This document shows positions 1-7,065 of a stretch of DNA of 64,000 nt, piece after piece. Source of the stretch: Sphingobacteriales bacterium (GTDB taxonomy: Bacteria > Bacteroidota > Bacteroidia > Chitinophagales > CAIOSU01); assembly GCA_027483645.1 (NCBI GenBank), contig JAIXUD010000009.1:366814-430813 (forward strand). Direction: 5' to 3'. Each line of letters opens with the position of its first letter. The stretch's first letter is position 1. The notes under the pieces were generated by a model. That model saw only the letters and a list, made by a program, of their open reading frames with translations, ran no database searches and was not told the DNA's origin. Position numbers and translations under genes: made by a program.

Positions 1-355
1 AGTGCTACCAGGCGACGAGCAGACCCAAAAATACTTGGCTGGCCTTCAAAGCGACGATCAATTGATAGCCACCGCCAAAACCACAGCTGAAACCACGCCG
101 AACGAAGCTAACTACCTCAACCTAAGCCTTACCTACTATAATGTAGGCCGCTATCAAGATTGTATTGATGCCGCTTACAAAGCGCTGGAGTTTAAGCCCG
201 ATTTCCCAGAGGCGTACAATAACATCTGCTCTGCCCACAACGAGCTAAAGCAATGGGATTTGGCAATTGCTGCCTGTAGCAAAGCCTTGCAATTGGCCCC
301 GAATTATCAATTGGCCAAGAACAACTTGAACTGGGCGAAGGGGCAGGTCAAGTAG
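1..355 (+). CDS. TPR-repeat protein, C-terminal fragment (gene cut by window edge)
   Basis: The frame is open from the first base of the window to a TAG at 353-355, so the true start lies upstream. The visible 117 or so residues contain two to three tetratricopeptide repeats, with typical alternating helices around LNLSLTYYNVGRYQDCIDAA and AYNNICSAHNELKQWDLAIA. TPRs are protein-protein interaction scaffolds. The upstream part could carry a glycosyltransferase, transmembrane or other domain, so no function can be assigned. The GTG at position 2 is an unlikely start because the repeat is already under way. Confidence 0.7.
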   Translation, partial: VLPGDEQTQKYLAGLQSDDQLIATAKTTAETTPNEANYLNLSLTYYNVGRYQDCIDAAYKALEFKPDFPEAYNNICSAHNELKQWDLAIAACSKALQLAPNYQLAKNNLNWAKGQVK

Positions 356-394
356 TTGTTCAAGGTCTAGGATGACATAATTCGATAAACTGAA

Positions 395-623
395 CGTCAT
401 TGCGAGGATTGAAACGTAGCTTTTCGCGTAGTTGAATGACGCGGCAATCCCTACCCCCGGAGAATAGTGTGCCCAGACCAATGCCCCCAATACATAATAA
501 GGTTAGTGCAGCCATATTAGTTAACTCAATACCCCAAGCATGGGATTACTGCCCGAGGCAGTGAGAATAGTTGCTTCGTCGCTCCGTTGCGCGAAGGGCA
601 CAAAGTCGCTCCTCGCAATGACG
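395..623. repeat. Inverted-repeat element, copy A (GTCATTGCGA family)
   Basis: The ends are a perfect 14-bp inverted repeat: CGTCATTGCGAGGA at 395-408 and TCCTCGCAATGACG at 610-623. Inside, a second inverted motif (GGCAATCCC near 443, GGGATTACTGCC near 542) flanks a core containing CCAATACATAATA. The same end, inner and core motifs recur at 17511-17734 and 33901-34109. It carries no ORF, which fits a non-autonomous MITE- or REP-like element. It fills most of the gap between the TPR gene and the next promoter. Confidence 0.8.
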
Positions 624-665
624 ACCGTTTTTTCCTAATACATTCGTTTTGTCCATAATGTCCCT

Positions 666-699
666 TTTGCAACGCAATGACGTTCGTTTTGTATCTTTG
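666..699 (+). promoter_or_regulatory. Promoter of the DUF6913-dapA operon
   Basis: TTTG at 666-669 and TATCTTTG at 692-699 match the Bacteroidota -33 (TTTG) and -7 (TAnnTTTG) elements with a 22-bp spacer. The -7 box ends only 7 bases before the ATG at 707, so the predicted transcript has almost no leader. Confidence 0.6.
671..691. repeat. Solo right end of the GTCATTGCGA element
   Basis: AACGCAATGACGTTCGTTTTG repeats the right-hand end of the 17511-17734 copy (GCAATGACGTTCGTTTTG). No matching left end lies close by other than that of copy A, so this is either a solo end or the outer boundary of a composite element starting at 395. It ends exactly where the -7 box of the following promoter begins. 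Confidence 0.55.
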
Positions 700-706
700 T
701 AATACT

Positions 707-1261
707 ATGCTGTTGCTTGACGCCATTAAACGATATGTGTTTTGGAGGAGTTTGAAAGCCGAAACAATCTTGTTGAAACGCAACGGGGAGGTGAAGAATT
801 ATGCCAACTCGCGCTTCATCGGTATCTGGTTTGATGCCAGCAATAGGGAGCAGTATACCGTAATCGATGCCTTTGCTCGCAAGCTTACCGCCCAGGGTAA
901 AAAAGTAGATTTGTTGGCGTATGTAGGCGCGGTGAAGAAGAGCGAGGTAATCAAGTTTGAACACCTGGAGCCCAAAGAGATTAGCTGGGCCGGCGTACCG
1001 AACGCCAATGCGATAGAGAACTGGGCCGATAAACCATATGACTTACTGCTATGCCTTCACCCTACTAGTTGCCGGCCATTGGAGTACCTAGCGATGTTGA
1101 GCAAAGCCACATGCCGTGTAGGCCGTTACAGCGAAGATACCGTGGAGTGCTACGATTTGATGGTTTCGCTGGGTGATAGCAAGGATTTGGAGGCCATGAT
1201 TAACCAAGTGGACAAGATATTGACACAGATAAATAAAAACCAACAACAAAATGCCGCATAA
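707..1261 (+). CDS. DUF6913 family protein
   Basis: About 184 residues from the ATG at 707, chosen over an upstream ATG at 677 because the -7 promoter box lies between them. The sequence matches the Bacteroidota family called DUF6913, often found just before dapA: short, soluble, with a conserved middle section (FDASNREQYTVIDAFARKL) and a C-terminal LGDSKDLEAMINQVDKIL helix. It has no signal peptide or membrane segment. Its last 11 bases overlap the start of dapA, so the two are co-translated; this hints at a lysine or peptidoglycan-precursor context but proves nothing. The biochemical function is unknown. Confidence 0.8.
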   Translation: MLLLDAIKRYVFWRSLKAETILLKRNGEVKNYANSRFIGIWFDASNREQYTVIDAFARKLTAQGKKVDLLAYVGAVKKSEVIKFEHLEPKEISWAGVPNANAIENWADKPYDLLLCLHPTSCRPLEYLAMLSKATCRVGRYSEDTVECYDLMVSLGDSKDLEAMINQVDKILTQINKNQQQNAA

Positions 1262-2138
1262 GTTTAAAGGTACCGGTATCGCCTTAGTTACCCCCTTTTT
1301 AGAAGATGGAAGCATTGATTTCGATAGTTTGAAAAAACTCATCGAGCATGATATAAAGGGCGGAGTGGAGTATTTGGTATCACTTGGCACCACTGGCGAA
1401 ACAGCTACTTTGAACAAGGAAGAGAAGTTGCAAGTATTGCGCTTTACTGCCGAAGTGGTTGATGGCCGCGTGCCATTGGTAGCTGGCTTTGGAGGCAACG
1501 ATACCCGCGAACTGTTGGAAAGTATCAAAGCATTTGACTTTAAAGGTTACGATGGTTTGCTTTCTGCCAGCCCATACTATAGCAAACCTACGCAAGAGGG
1601 CATCTACCAGCATTACAAGGCAGTTGCCTATGCTTCGCCGGTGCCGGTTATATTATACAACGTACCAGGCCGTACCAGTAGCAACGTAACTGCGGAAACT
1701 ACCTTGCGCCTGGCACGAGACCATAAGAACATTATCGCTATCAAAGAAGCGTCGGGTAACTTCGACCAAGTGATGCAGATTATCAAAAACAAGCCTGATG
1801 GCTTTTTGGTGATTTCGGGCGATGACCTCATTACCTTGCCATTGATTGGTTGTGGTGCTGATGGCGTTATTTCTGTAATTGGCAATGCGATGCCTGCAGA
1901 CTTTAGCGAAATGGTGCGCCTGGCATTAAAAAATGACTTTGTAGCCGCCCGCAAACTGCACTATAAGCTTACCGACCTCACTAACTTACTATTTGTTGAG
2001 GGCAACCCTGGCGGCGTAAAAGCCACCTTACAGCACCTTGGAATCTGTACCGACCAAGTGCGCTTGCCATTATGGCGCATTAGCGACGGCCTAAAAGCTA
2101 AGCTAAAACAAGAGCTTGACACAATAAGCCGCAGTTAA
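1251..2138 (+). CDS. dapA: 4-hydroxy-tetrahydrodipicolinate synthase
   Basis: Condenses pyruvate with aspartate semialdehyde, the first committed step of the diaminopimelate/lysine pathway, in the cytoplasm. The 295-residue length is normal. Family hallmarks are visible: the GTTGETATL loop at residues 46-54, the catalytic tyrosine in YNVPGRTSSN (about 137), and the Schiff-base lysine in AIKEASGN (about 165). The ATG overlaps the end of the DUF6913 gene by 11 bases, a sign of translational coupling. A perfect hairpin with 8-bp arms (GCATAAAA/TTTTATGC, 2158-2177) follows the stop and may cap the transcript. Confidence 0.97.
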   Translation: MPHKFKGTGIALVTPFLEDGSIDFDSLKKLIEHDIKGGVEYLVSLGTTGETATLNKEEKLQVLRFTAEVVDGRVPLVAGFGGNDTRELLESIKAFDFKGYDGLLSASPYYSKPTQEGIYQHYKAVAYASPVPVILYNVPGRTSSNVTAETTLRLARDHKNIIAIKEASGNFDQVMQIIKNKPDGFLVISGDDLITLPLIGCGADGVISVIGNAMPADFSEMVRLALKNDFVAARKLHYKLTDLTNLLFVEGNPGGVKATLQHLGICTDQVRLPLWRISDGLKAKLKQELDTISRS

Positions 2139-2191
2139 TAGGCGTTTGTGGGCAGTGGCATAAAAGATTTTTTATGCTGTAAATAAAGTGC

Positions 2192-2199
2192 TAATTTTG
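2192..2199 (+). promoter_or_regulatory. -7 element of the bamD operon promoter
   Basis: TAATTTTG is a perfect TAnnTTTG box. It ends 6 bases before the GTG at 2206. The upstream -33 element is weak (T-rich run at 2168-2176), and overlaps the hairpin behind dapA. Confidence 0.5.
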
Positions 2200-2205
2200 C
2201 AAGCT

Positions 2206-3033
2206 GTGTTGAACAAAGAAATATACATCACTTTACTGGCAGCTTTAATGCTGTTCGCGTCTTCGTGTGCTGAGAGTTATCAGAAAGTGCTGAAGAGTAC
2301 CGATTTTGACTACAAGCTAAAAAAGGCCAACGAATACTACGAAAAGGAAGAGTACGCGAAAGCTATCCCTATCTACGAGGAGCTCATACCAATTATCAAA
2401 GGTACAAAGAGCATCGATGAGGTTTACTTCAAATATGCCATGTCTCACTACCGCGAAGCCAACTTTTTGATTGCCGGTTTCCACTTCAAGAACATTAGTG
2501 ACAATTACGCGCTGAGCCCCTTTGCCGAGGAAAGCCTGTATATGAACGCGCAGTGCCAGTACGAAATGTCCGCAGAAGTGCCGTTGGATCAAACTTATAC
2601 CATCAAGGCTATAGACGCATTCCAATTGTACATCAACAGCTACTCAAGTAGTACAAGGTTGGATGATTGCAACTTAAAAATTGGACAAATGCGCCGCAAG
2701 CTAGAGCTTAAAGCGCTGGATGCTGCCGAGCTATACCTTCGCACCAAGCAGTACAAGGCTGCCGCAGTATCATTTGCAAATATATTGGTTGATTTCCCCG
2801 ACACTAAAGATGCCGAGAAGATTTCTTACAATGTAGTAAAGAGTTACTTCCTGTATGCGGAGAACAGTATTGTTACCCGCCAGAAAGAGCGATATGAAAG
2901 CGTAGTGAGCAGTTACAAAAACTTTGCACGCCGCTATCCGAATAGTGTTTTTATAAAAGATGCCCAAAAGTATCAAGAACTTGCGGTGGAAAGACTGGAA
3001 GATTTAGCCACTAACCCTGCTAGCAAATCCTAA
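2206..3033 (+). CDS. bamD: Outer membrane protein assembly factor BamD (lipoprotein)
   Basis: A TPR lipoprotein of the BAM complex that helps BamA insert beta-barrel proteins into the outer membrane. The N-terminus is a lipoprotein signal with lipobox FASSC (Cys about residue 21). Five TPR-like helical pairs follow, including YYEKEEYAKAIPIYEELI and FKNISDNYALSPFAEESLYM, the latter typical of BamD. Length about 275 residues is normal. There is no ATG before the signal peptide. I chose the GTG at 2206, though GTG 2188 or TTG 2209 are possible; 2188 would sit upstream of the -7 box. It probably heads a unit with omega, coaBC and porD. Confidence 0.9.
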   Translation: MLNKEIYITLLAALMLFASSCAESYQKVLKSTDFDYKLKKANEYYEKEEYAKAIPIYEELIPIIKGTKSIDEVYFKYAMSHYREANFLIAGFHFKNISDNYALSPFAEESLYMNAQCQYEMSAEVPLDQTYTIKAIDAFQLYINSYSSSTRLDDCNLKIGQMRRKLELKALDAAELYLRTKQYKAAAVSFANILVDFPDTKDAEKISYNVVKSYFLYAENSIVTRQKERYESVVSSYKNFARRYPNSVFIKDAQKYQELAVERLEDLATNPASKS

Positions 3034-3037
3034 GATT

Positions 3038-3370
3038 ATGAAGAAGAACCAGTTAATGACCCTGCAACCGAACGTGGAAACACGCGACTTGAACACCATT
3101 GCTGCCAAAAGCGGTGGTAACTTGTTTGAATCGTTGGTAATCATCGGCAAACGTGCCAGCCAAATAAACATGAAGCTGAAAGAGGAGTTGCACTCAAAAT
3201 TGAACGAGTTTGCAAGTGCCAACGACAACTTGGAAGAGGTATTTGAGAACCGTGAGCAAATTGAAATAAGCAAATACTACGAGAAGCTGCCAAACTCGGT
3301 TATTATCGCATTGGAGGAATTCAACAACGATGAGATTTACTACCGTAAGGCAACCGACGAACAAGCCTAA
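3038..3370 (+). CDS. rpoZ: DNA-directed RNA polymerase omega subunit, Bacteroidota type
   Basis: 110 residues matching the Bacteroidota RpoZ/omega family, which is divergent from the proteobacterial one. The core around LFESLVIIGKRASQINMKLKEEL corresponds to the omega segment that wraps the C-terminus of beta-prime. Omega helps assemble and stabilise RNA polymerase. The gene starts 4 bases after bamD and is followed 9 bases later by coaBC. The bamD-rpoZ-coaBC order is common in this phylum and supports the call. Confidence 0.88.
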   Translation: MKKNQLMTLQPNVETRDLNTIAAKSGGNLFESLVIIGKRASQINMKLKEELHSKLNEFASANDNLEEVFENREQIEISKYYEKLPNSVIIALEEFNNDEIYYRKATDEQA

Positions 3371-3379
3371 TAGCACCTT

Positions 3380-4582
3380 ATGCTAGCTGGCAAAAATATA
3401 TTGCTGGGTATTACCGGTAGCATTGCCGCGTACAAGTGTGCCTTTTTGGTTCGTTTGCTGGTAAAGCAGGGGGCCAATGTTAAGGTGGTAATGACAAGTG
3501 CAGCCCAGCAGTTTATCACCCCACTTACCCTTTCTACGCTCAGCAAAAATCCCGTGCTTACCCAATATGCCGACGAAGAAGGCAACTGGAACAGCCACGT
3601 GGAGCTAGGCCTATGGGCCGATGTGATGCTTATTGCGCCTGCTTCGGCCAATACGATTACCAAATTGGCTTACGGCCTATGTGATAATCTGCTTACGGCT
3701 ACCTATTTATCGGCGCGGTGCCCCGTAGTAATTTCACCAGCTATGGATTTGGATATGTACCAGCATCCATCAACCCTTGCCAATATCCAGAAACTACGCT
3801 CCATCGGCAACCTTATCATCCCTGCTACCAATGGCGAACTGGCCAGTGGATTGATAGGCCAAGGTCGCATGGCCGAACCTGAGGACATTATCGCCTTCCT
3901 TGAAGAGCACCTCTTCTACCCCACGCAAGACCAACTAAAGGGTAAAAAAGTACTGATTACCGCAGGCCCAACCGTAGAGCCTATTGATCCGGTTCGTTAT
4001 ATCAGCAACCACTCTACTGGTAAAATGGGCTTTGCGCTTGCTCAACAATTTGTGCGTATGGGTGCAGAAGTGACCTTGATAAAAGGCCCTACTTTGCAAC
4101 AACCCCACATTAACGGAGCCATCAAAGTAATAGAGGTGGGCAGCGCTGCGGAAATGTTTGATGCTACCACCCGAGAGTTTACTGGCAAGGACATTACCGT
4201 AATGGCAGCAGCCGTAGCCGATTATACCCCAGCCGACGTTGCTGAAAAGAAAATAAAGAAAGACGGCCAAACCCTTGAATTAGCCTTGGTAAAAACCCGT
4301 GATATATTGGCAGAACTGGGCCGACAAAAAGCTGAGGGTCAGATATTGGTAGGCTTTGCCCTTGAAACCAACGACGAAGAGGCACATGCACAAGTAAAAC
4401 TGCGGAAGAAAAACCTTGACTTGATAGTGCTGAACTCCCTAAGAGATGCAGGCGCAGGTTTTGGGCACGATACCAACCGGATAACTTTGCTAGACAATAA
4501 AGGCGGGAAAAAACAGTTTGAATTAAAAAGCAAAACCGAGGTGGCCTTAGATATCATCAAAGCCATTACCGAGCAATTATAG
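3380..4582 (+). CDS. coaBC: Bifunctional phosphopantothenoylcysteine decarboxylase / phosphopantothenate-cysteine ligase
   Basis: Two steps of coenzyme A synthesis. The N-terminal flavoprotein CoaC domain (about 1-185) has GITGSIAAYK, PASANTITKLAYG and the GQGRMAEP motif. The C-terminal CoaB domain starts near residue 188 with VLITAGPTVEPIDPVR and ends with the nucleotide-binding AAVADYTPADVAEKKIKK region. Length of 400 residues is standard for the fusion. The usual PAMNxxMw motif of CoaC reads SPAMDLDMYQHP here, a variant I believe is common in Bacteroidota. It ends 5 bases before porD. Confidence 0.95.
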   Translation: MLAGKNILLGITGSIAAYKCAFLVRLLVKQGANVKVVMTSAAQQFITPLTLSTLSKNPVLTQYADEEGNWNSHVELGLWADVMLIAPASANTITKLAYGLCDNLLTATYLSARCPVVISPAMDLDMYQHPSTLANIQKLRSIGNLIIPATNGELASGLIGQGRMAEPEDIIAFLEEHLFYPTQDQLKGKKVLITAGPTVEPIDPVRYISNHSTGKMGFALAQQFVRMGAEVTLIKGPTLQQPHINGAIKVIEVGSAAEMFDATTREFTGKDITVMAAAVADYTPADVAEKKIKKDGQTLELALVKTRDILAELGRQKAEGQILVGFALETNDEEAHAQVKLRKKNLDLIVLNSLRDAGAGFGHDTNRITLLDNKGGKKQFELKSKTEVALDIIKAITEQL

Positions 4583-4587
4583 CAATT

Positions 4588-5499
4588 ATGGGAAAACTAT
4601 GGTGTATCTGCATAATGTTGGTGTTTGCTATGGTGGCGAATGCGCAAGAGCTTAATTGCAAGGTGCAGATTTTAGCACAAAAGATAACCACTACCGACCC
4701 GAAGGTTTTCCAAACCCTGGAGACTGCCATATTCGAGTTTATGAACAACCGAAAATGGACAGGGGATGTTTTTAGGCCTGAAGAGCGTATTGAAGTGAGC
4801 TTCATAATCAACGTAACGGAAGACCTTGGTAGCAATAATTACAAGGCCACTGCCAATATACAAGTATCTCGCATTGCCTTCAACAGCAGTTATAGTACTC
4901 CCCTATTGAACTATGCCGATGGTAATTTCAACTTTACTTATGTAGAGTACCAGCCTATTGAGTTCAACGAAAACCTTTTTAATAGCAACCTTGCATCGTT
5001 GCTAGCTTACTATGCCTACATTGCACTGGGCATGGATTATGATACTTACTCGCCAAAGGGGGGTACACCTTACTACCTCAAGGCGCAAATGATTCGCAAC
5101 AACGTGCCTCAAAACCTTCCAGCTAGCCAAGGCACCGGCTGGCAGCCGCAAGATGGCGGTGGACAAAGGAACCGCCAAATAATGATTGAAACCACCTTAA
5201 ACCCTCGTTTTGAGGTGTTGCGAGATGTGGCTTATGATTACCATCGCAAAGGCCTTGATGTAATGTTCGATAACGTGGCAACTGGCAGGGCCGCCATCTT
5301 AACCGCTATCGGCAAAATGGAGCGTCTAGCCGAAAGCGACGCAAATGCTATGATATTGCAAATGTTTTTTGACAGCAAGCGTGCTGAGTTGATTAGCTTA
5401 TTCTCCAATGGCACCCCAGGCGAAAAGGCAAGTGCATACAACCTATTAGTGAAGCTAGATGCCCGCAAGGCTGATTTGTACTTGGAAATGAAGAAGTAA
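4588..5499 (+). CDS. porD: Type IX secretion system protein PorD (DUF4835)
   Basis: 303 residues with a signal peptide ending near VANAQ (residue 20). It matches DUF4835, renamed PorD, a protein needed for T9SS function in Porphyromonas. The body contains the family-typical LNCKVQIL opening, the central FNFTYVEYQPIEFNE region, and a helical C-terminus ending ARKADLYLEMKK. The coaBC-porD order is conserved in Bacteroidota. Its presence fits with the many T9SS-sorted proteins encoded further on. Confidence 0.88.
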   Translation: MGKLWCICIMLVFAMVANAQELNCKVQILAQKITTTDPKVFQTLETAIFEFMNNRKWTGDVFRPEERIEVSFIINVTEDLGSNNYKATANIQVSRIAFNSSYSTPLLNYADGNFNFTYVEYQPIEFNENLFNSNLASLLAYYAYIALGMDYDTYSPKGGTPYYLKAQMIRNNVPQNLPASQGTGWQPQDGGGQRNRQIMIETTLNPRFEVLRDVAYDYHRKGLDVMFDNVATGRAAILTAIGKMERLAESDANAMILQMFFDSKRAELISLFSNGTPGEKASAYNLLVKLDARKADLYLEMKK

Positions 5500-5501
5500 G
5501 T

Positions 5502-5526
5502 TTGGTCGACAGACGACGGACCATGG
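5502..5526. repeat. GGACCATGG-type micro-repeat
   Basis: A short degenerate stretch (CGACGGACCATGG) in the 33-bp gap between convergent porD and the MATE gene. It shares words with the longer arrays at 31822-31895 and 51103-51136. Confidence 0.4.
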
Positions 5527-5532
5527 TTTCCG

Positions 5533-6900
5533 TCAATTTCCTAGCGTATCATGCCGCTTAATCAACCCCTTCGTTAATATCTCAAACCTAATAAACAGCG
5601 ATACCGCCGCGCAAGTAAGCCCTGTAAGATAACCATACCAGATACCAGGAGGGCCCAAATCGAGCACAAAAGCGAACACGTAGCTACAAGGTAAGGCGAT
5701 AACCCAATAAGCCACAAATGCAATAAACATAGGTATCTGCACATCGGCCAAGCCACGCAGGCTGGAGATTACCACCATCTGCAAGCCATCGCTCAATTGG
5801 AAAATAGCCGCAATGATAAGCAAGCCTGATGCTATTGTCATTACTTCCACACTATCTGCCTTGGCAAAAAAGGTGGGCAATTCATTTCTAAAAAAAGCAA
5901 AAGCCAACGCAGTGCAGCCCATAAAGACAAATACAAGCCTAAAAGCTGCATGGCCCGCCTTACGCAGCTCAATATACTGGTGCTTGCCGTGGTAGTTGCT
6001 TATCATAATGGTAGAAGCCATACCAAAACCACTGGCCGTTAAGAAGGTAGCCGAGGCCAAAGTAATAGCAATATGGTGCGCCGCTTGGGGCACTTTGCCA
6101 AACCAACCCATCATAATAGCTCCACAAGCAAAAGCCGCTACCTCCATAAAAAACTGCAAGCCCACCGGGAAACCGATTTTACCTATTTCCCCTAATATCA
6201 ACCAATCAGGCTTAAACTGCTTGAAGCCTTGATAATAGAAGCGAAGTTTCTTATCCCAATAGATATATAGCCCCAAGCCCACAAACATAAATATACGTGC
6301 AATCAATGTAGCCAATCCAGAGCCTTCCGCTCCCATAGCATCGAAACCTAGCTCCCCATAAATAAAAACGTAGTTCAGGATTATGTTGAGAATATTGCCT
6401 GTTAAGCTAATAATCATGGGGGGAACAGTATTACCCAGCCCTTCTAAAAACTGTTTCAAACCGGCAAACCCCATAATAGGGAGTACCGAAAATGCGATAT
6501 AGGTATAAAAGGGAATCGCCACATCTACCACACCTGTTTCCTGACCTAAAAACGGCATGGCGATAATAAGGAATAGGTTGAGCACCATAAATAATAACCC
6601 AGCAGATAGATTGAATAGCAAGCCTTGCTGCAGTAGCTGTCGGCACTTGCCAAGGTTGCCTTCTCCAGATGCTTTGCCTACCAGTGGCGTAAGGCCCGTG
6701 CTAAGCCCCAGCCCGAAGATAAACAGGAAGATAAAAACATTGTTGGCAAATGAAATACCCGCCAACTCAGTATCGCCTAACCGCCCTACCATTATGGTAT
6801 CTGCCAACATAGTAACCAAATGCCCCACCTGCCCCAAGCTGATAGGGATGGCAAGCAAAATCAGCTTCTTGTAATAATATCGGCTTTCGGCAGTGAGCAT
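5533..6900 (-). CDS. MATE family multidrug/Na+ efflux transporter
   Basis: About 455 residues with twelve hydrophobic segments, typical of MATE (MOP superfamily) cation-coupled exporters in the inner membrane. Characteristic pieces are ADTIMVGRLGDTELAGI near residue 35 and FLFIFGLGLSTGLTPLVGKA in the N-half; the C-half has the pseudo-symmetric repeat. The frame can be extended to a TTG at 6906, but I chose the ATG at 6900 because the start of the duplicated relic at 9239 also begins there. The likely -7 box is at 6929-6936. Substrate cannot be told. Confidence 0.93.
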   Translation of the reverse strand: MLTAESRYYYKKLILLAIPISLGQVGHLVTMLADTIMVGRLGDTELAGISFANNVFIFLFIFGLGLSTGLTPLVGKASGEGNLGKCRQLLQQGLLFNLSAGLLFMVLNLFLIIAMPFLGQETGVVDVAIPFYTYIAFSVLPIMGFAGLKQFLEGLGNTVPPMIISLTGNILNIILNYVFIYGELGFDAMGAEGSGLATLIARIFMFVGLGLYIYWDKKLRFYYQGFKQFKPDWLILGEIGKIGFPVGLQFFMEVAAFACGAIMMGWFGKVPQAAHHIAITLASATFLTASGFGMASTIMISNYHGKHQYIELRKAGHAAFRLVFVFMGCTALAFAFFRNELPTFFAKADSVEVMTIASGLLIIAAIFQLSDGLQMVVISSLRGLADVQIPMFIAFVAYWVIALPCSYVFAFVLDLGPPGIWYGYLTGLTCAAVSLFIRFEILTKGLIKRHDTLGN

Positions 6901-6928
6901 TATCAAGCCCTTATTATTCAGGCGCGCG

Positions 6929-6936
6929 CAAAGTTA
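6929..6936 (-). promoter_or_regulatory. -7 element of the MATE gene promoter
   Basis: CAAAGTTA on the + strand reads TAACTTTG on the - strand, a perfect TAnnTTTG, about 28 bases before the MATE ATG. The duplicated copy at 9265-9275 reads TAAAGTTA, so its conserved G is lost. Confidence 0.55.
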
Positions 6937-7065
6937 TCAATTTAGAAGTGCAAAAAAAGGCTTGCACCATCTACTGATTTTTAAATCGAAAAAAATAAGC
7001 CTTAAAGCGTATGAGAACTTAACTTTTATGGTTAAATTGAAACTTCTTACTATCCTCAACTACCT

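Noticed and set aside
526-783. Open frames across the repeat element 395-691
   Set aside because: They read through inverted repeats and have no conserved features.
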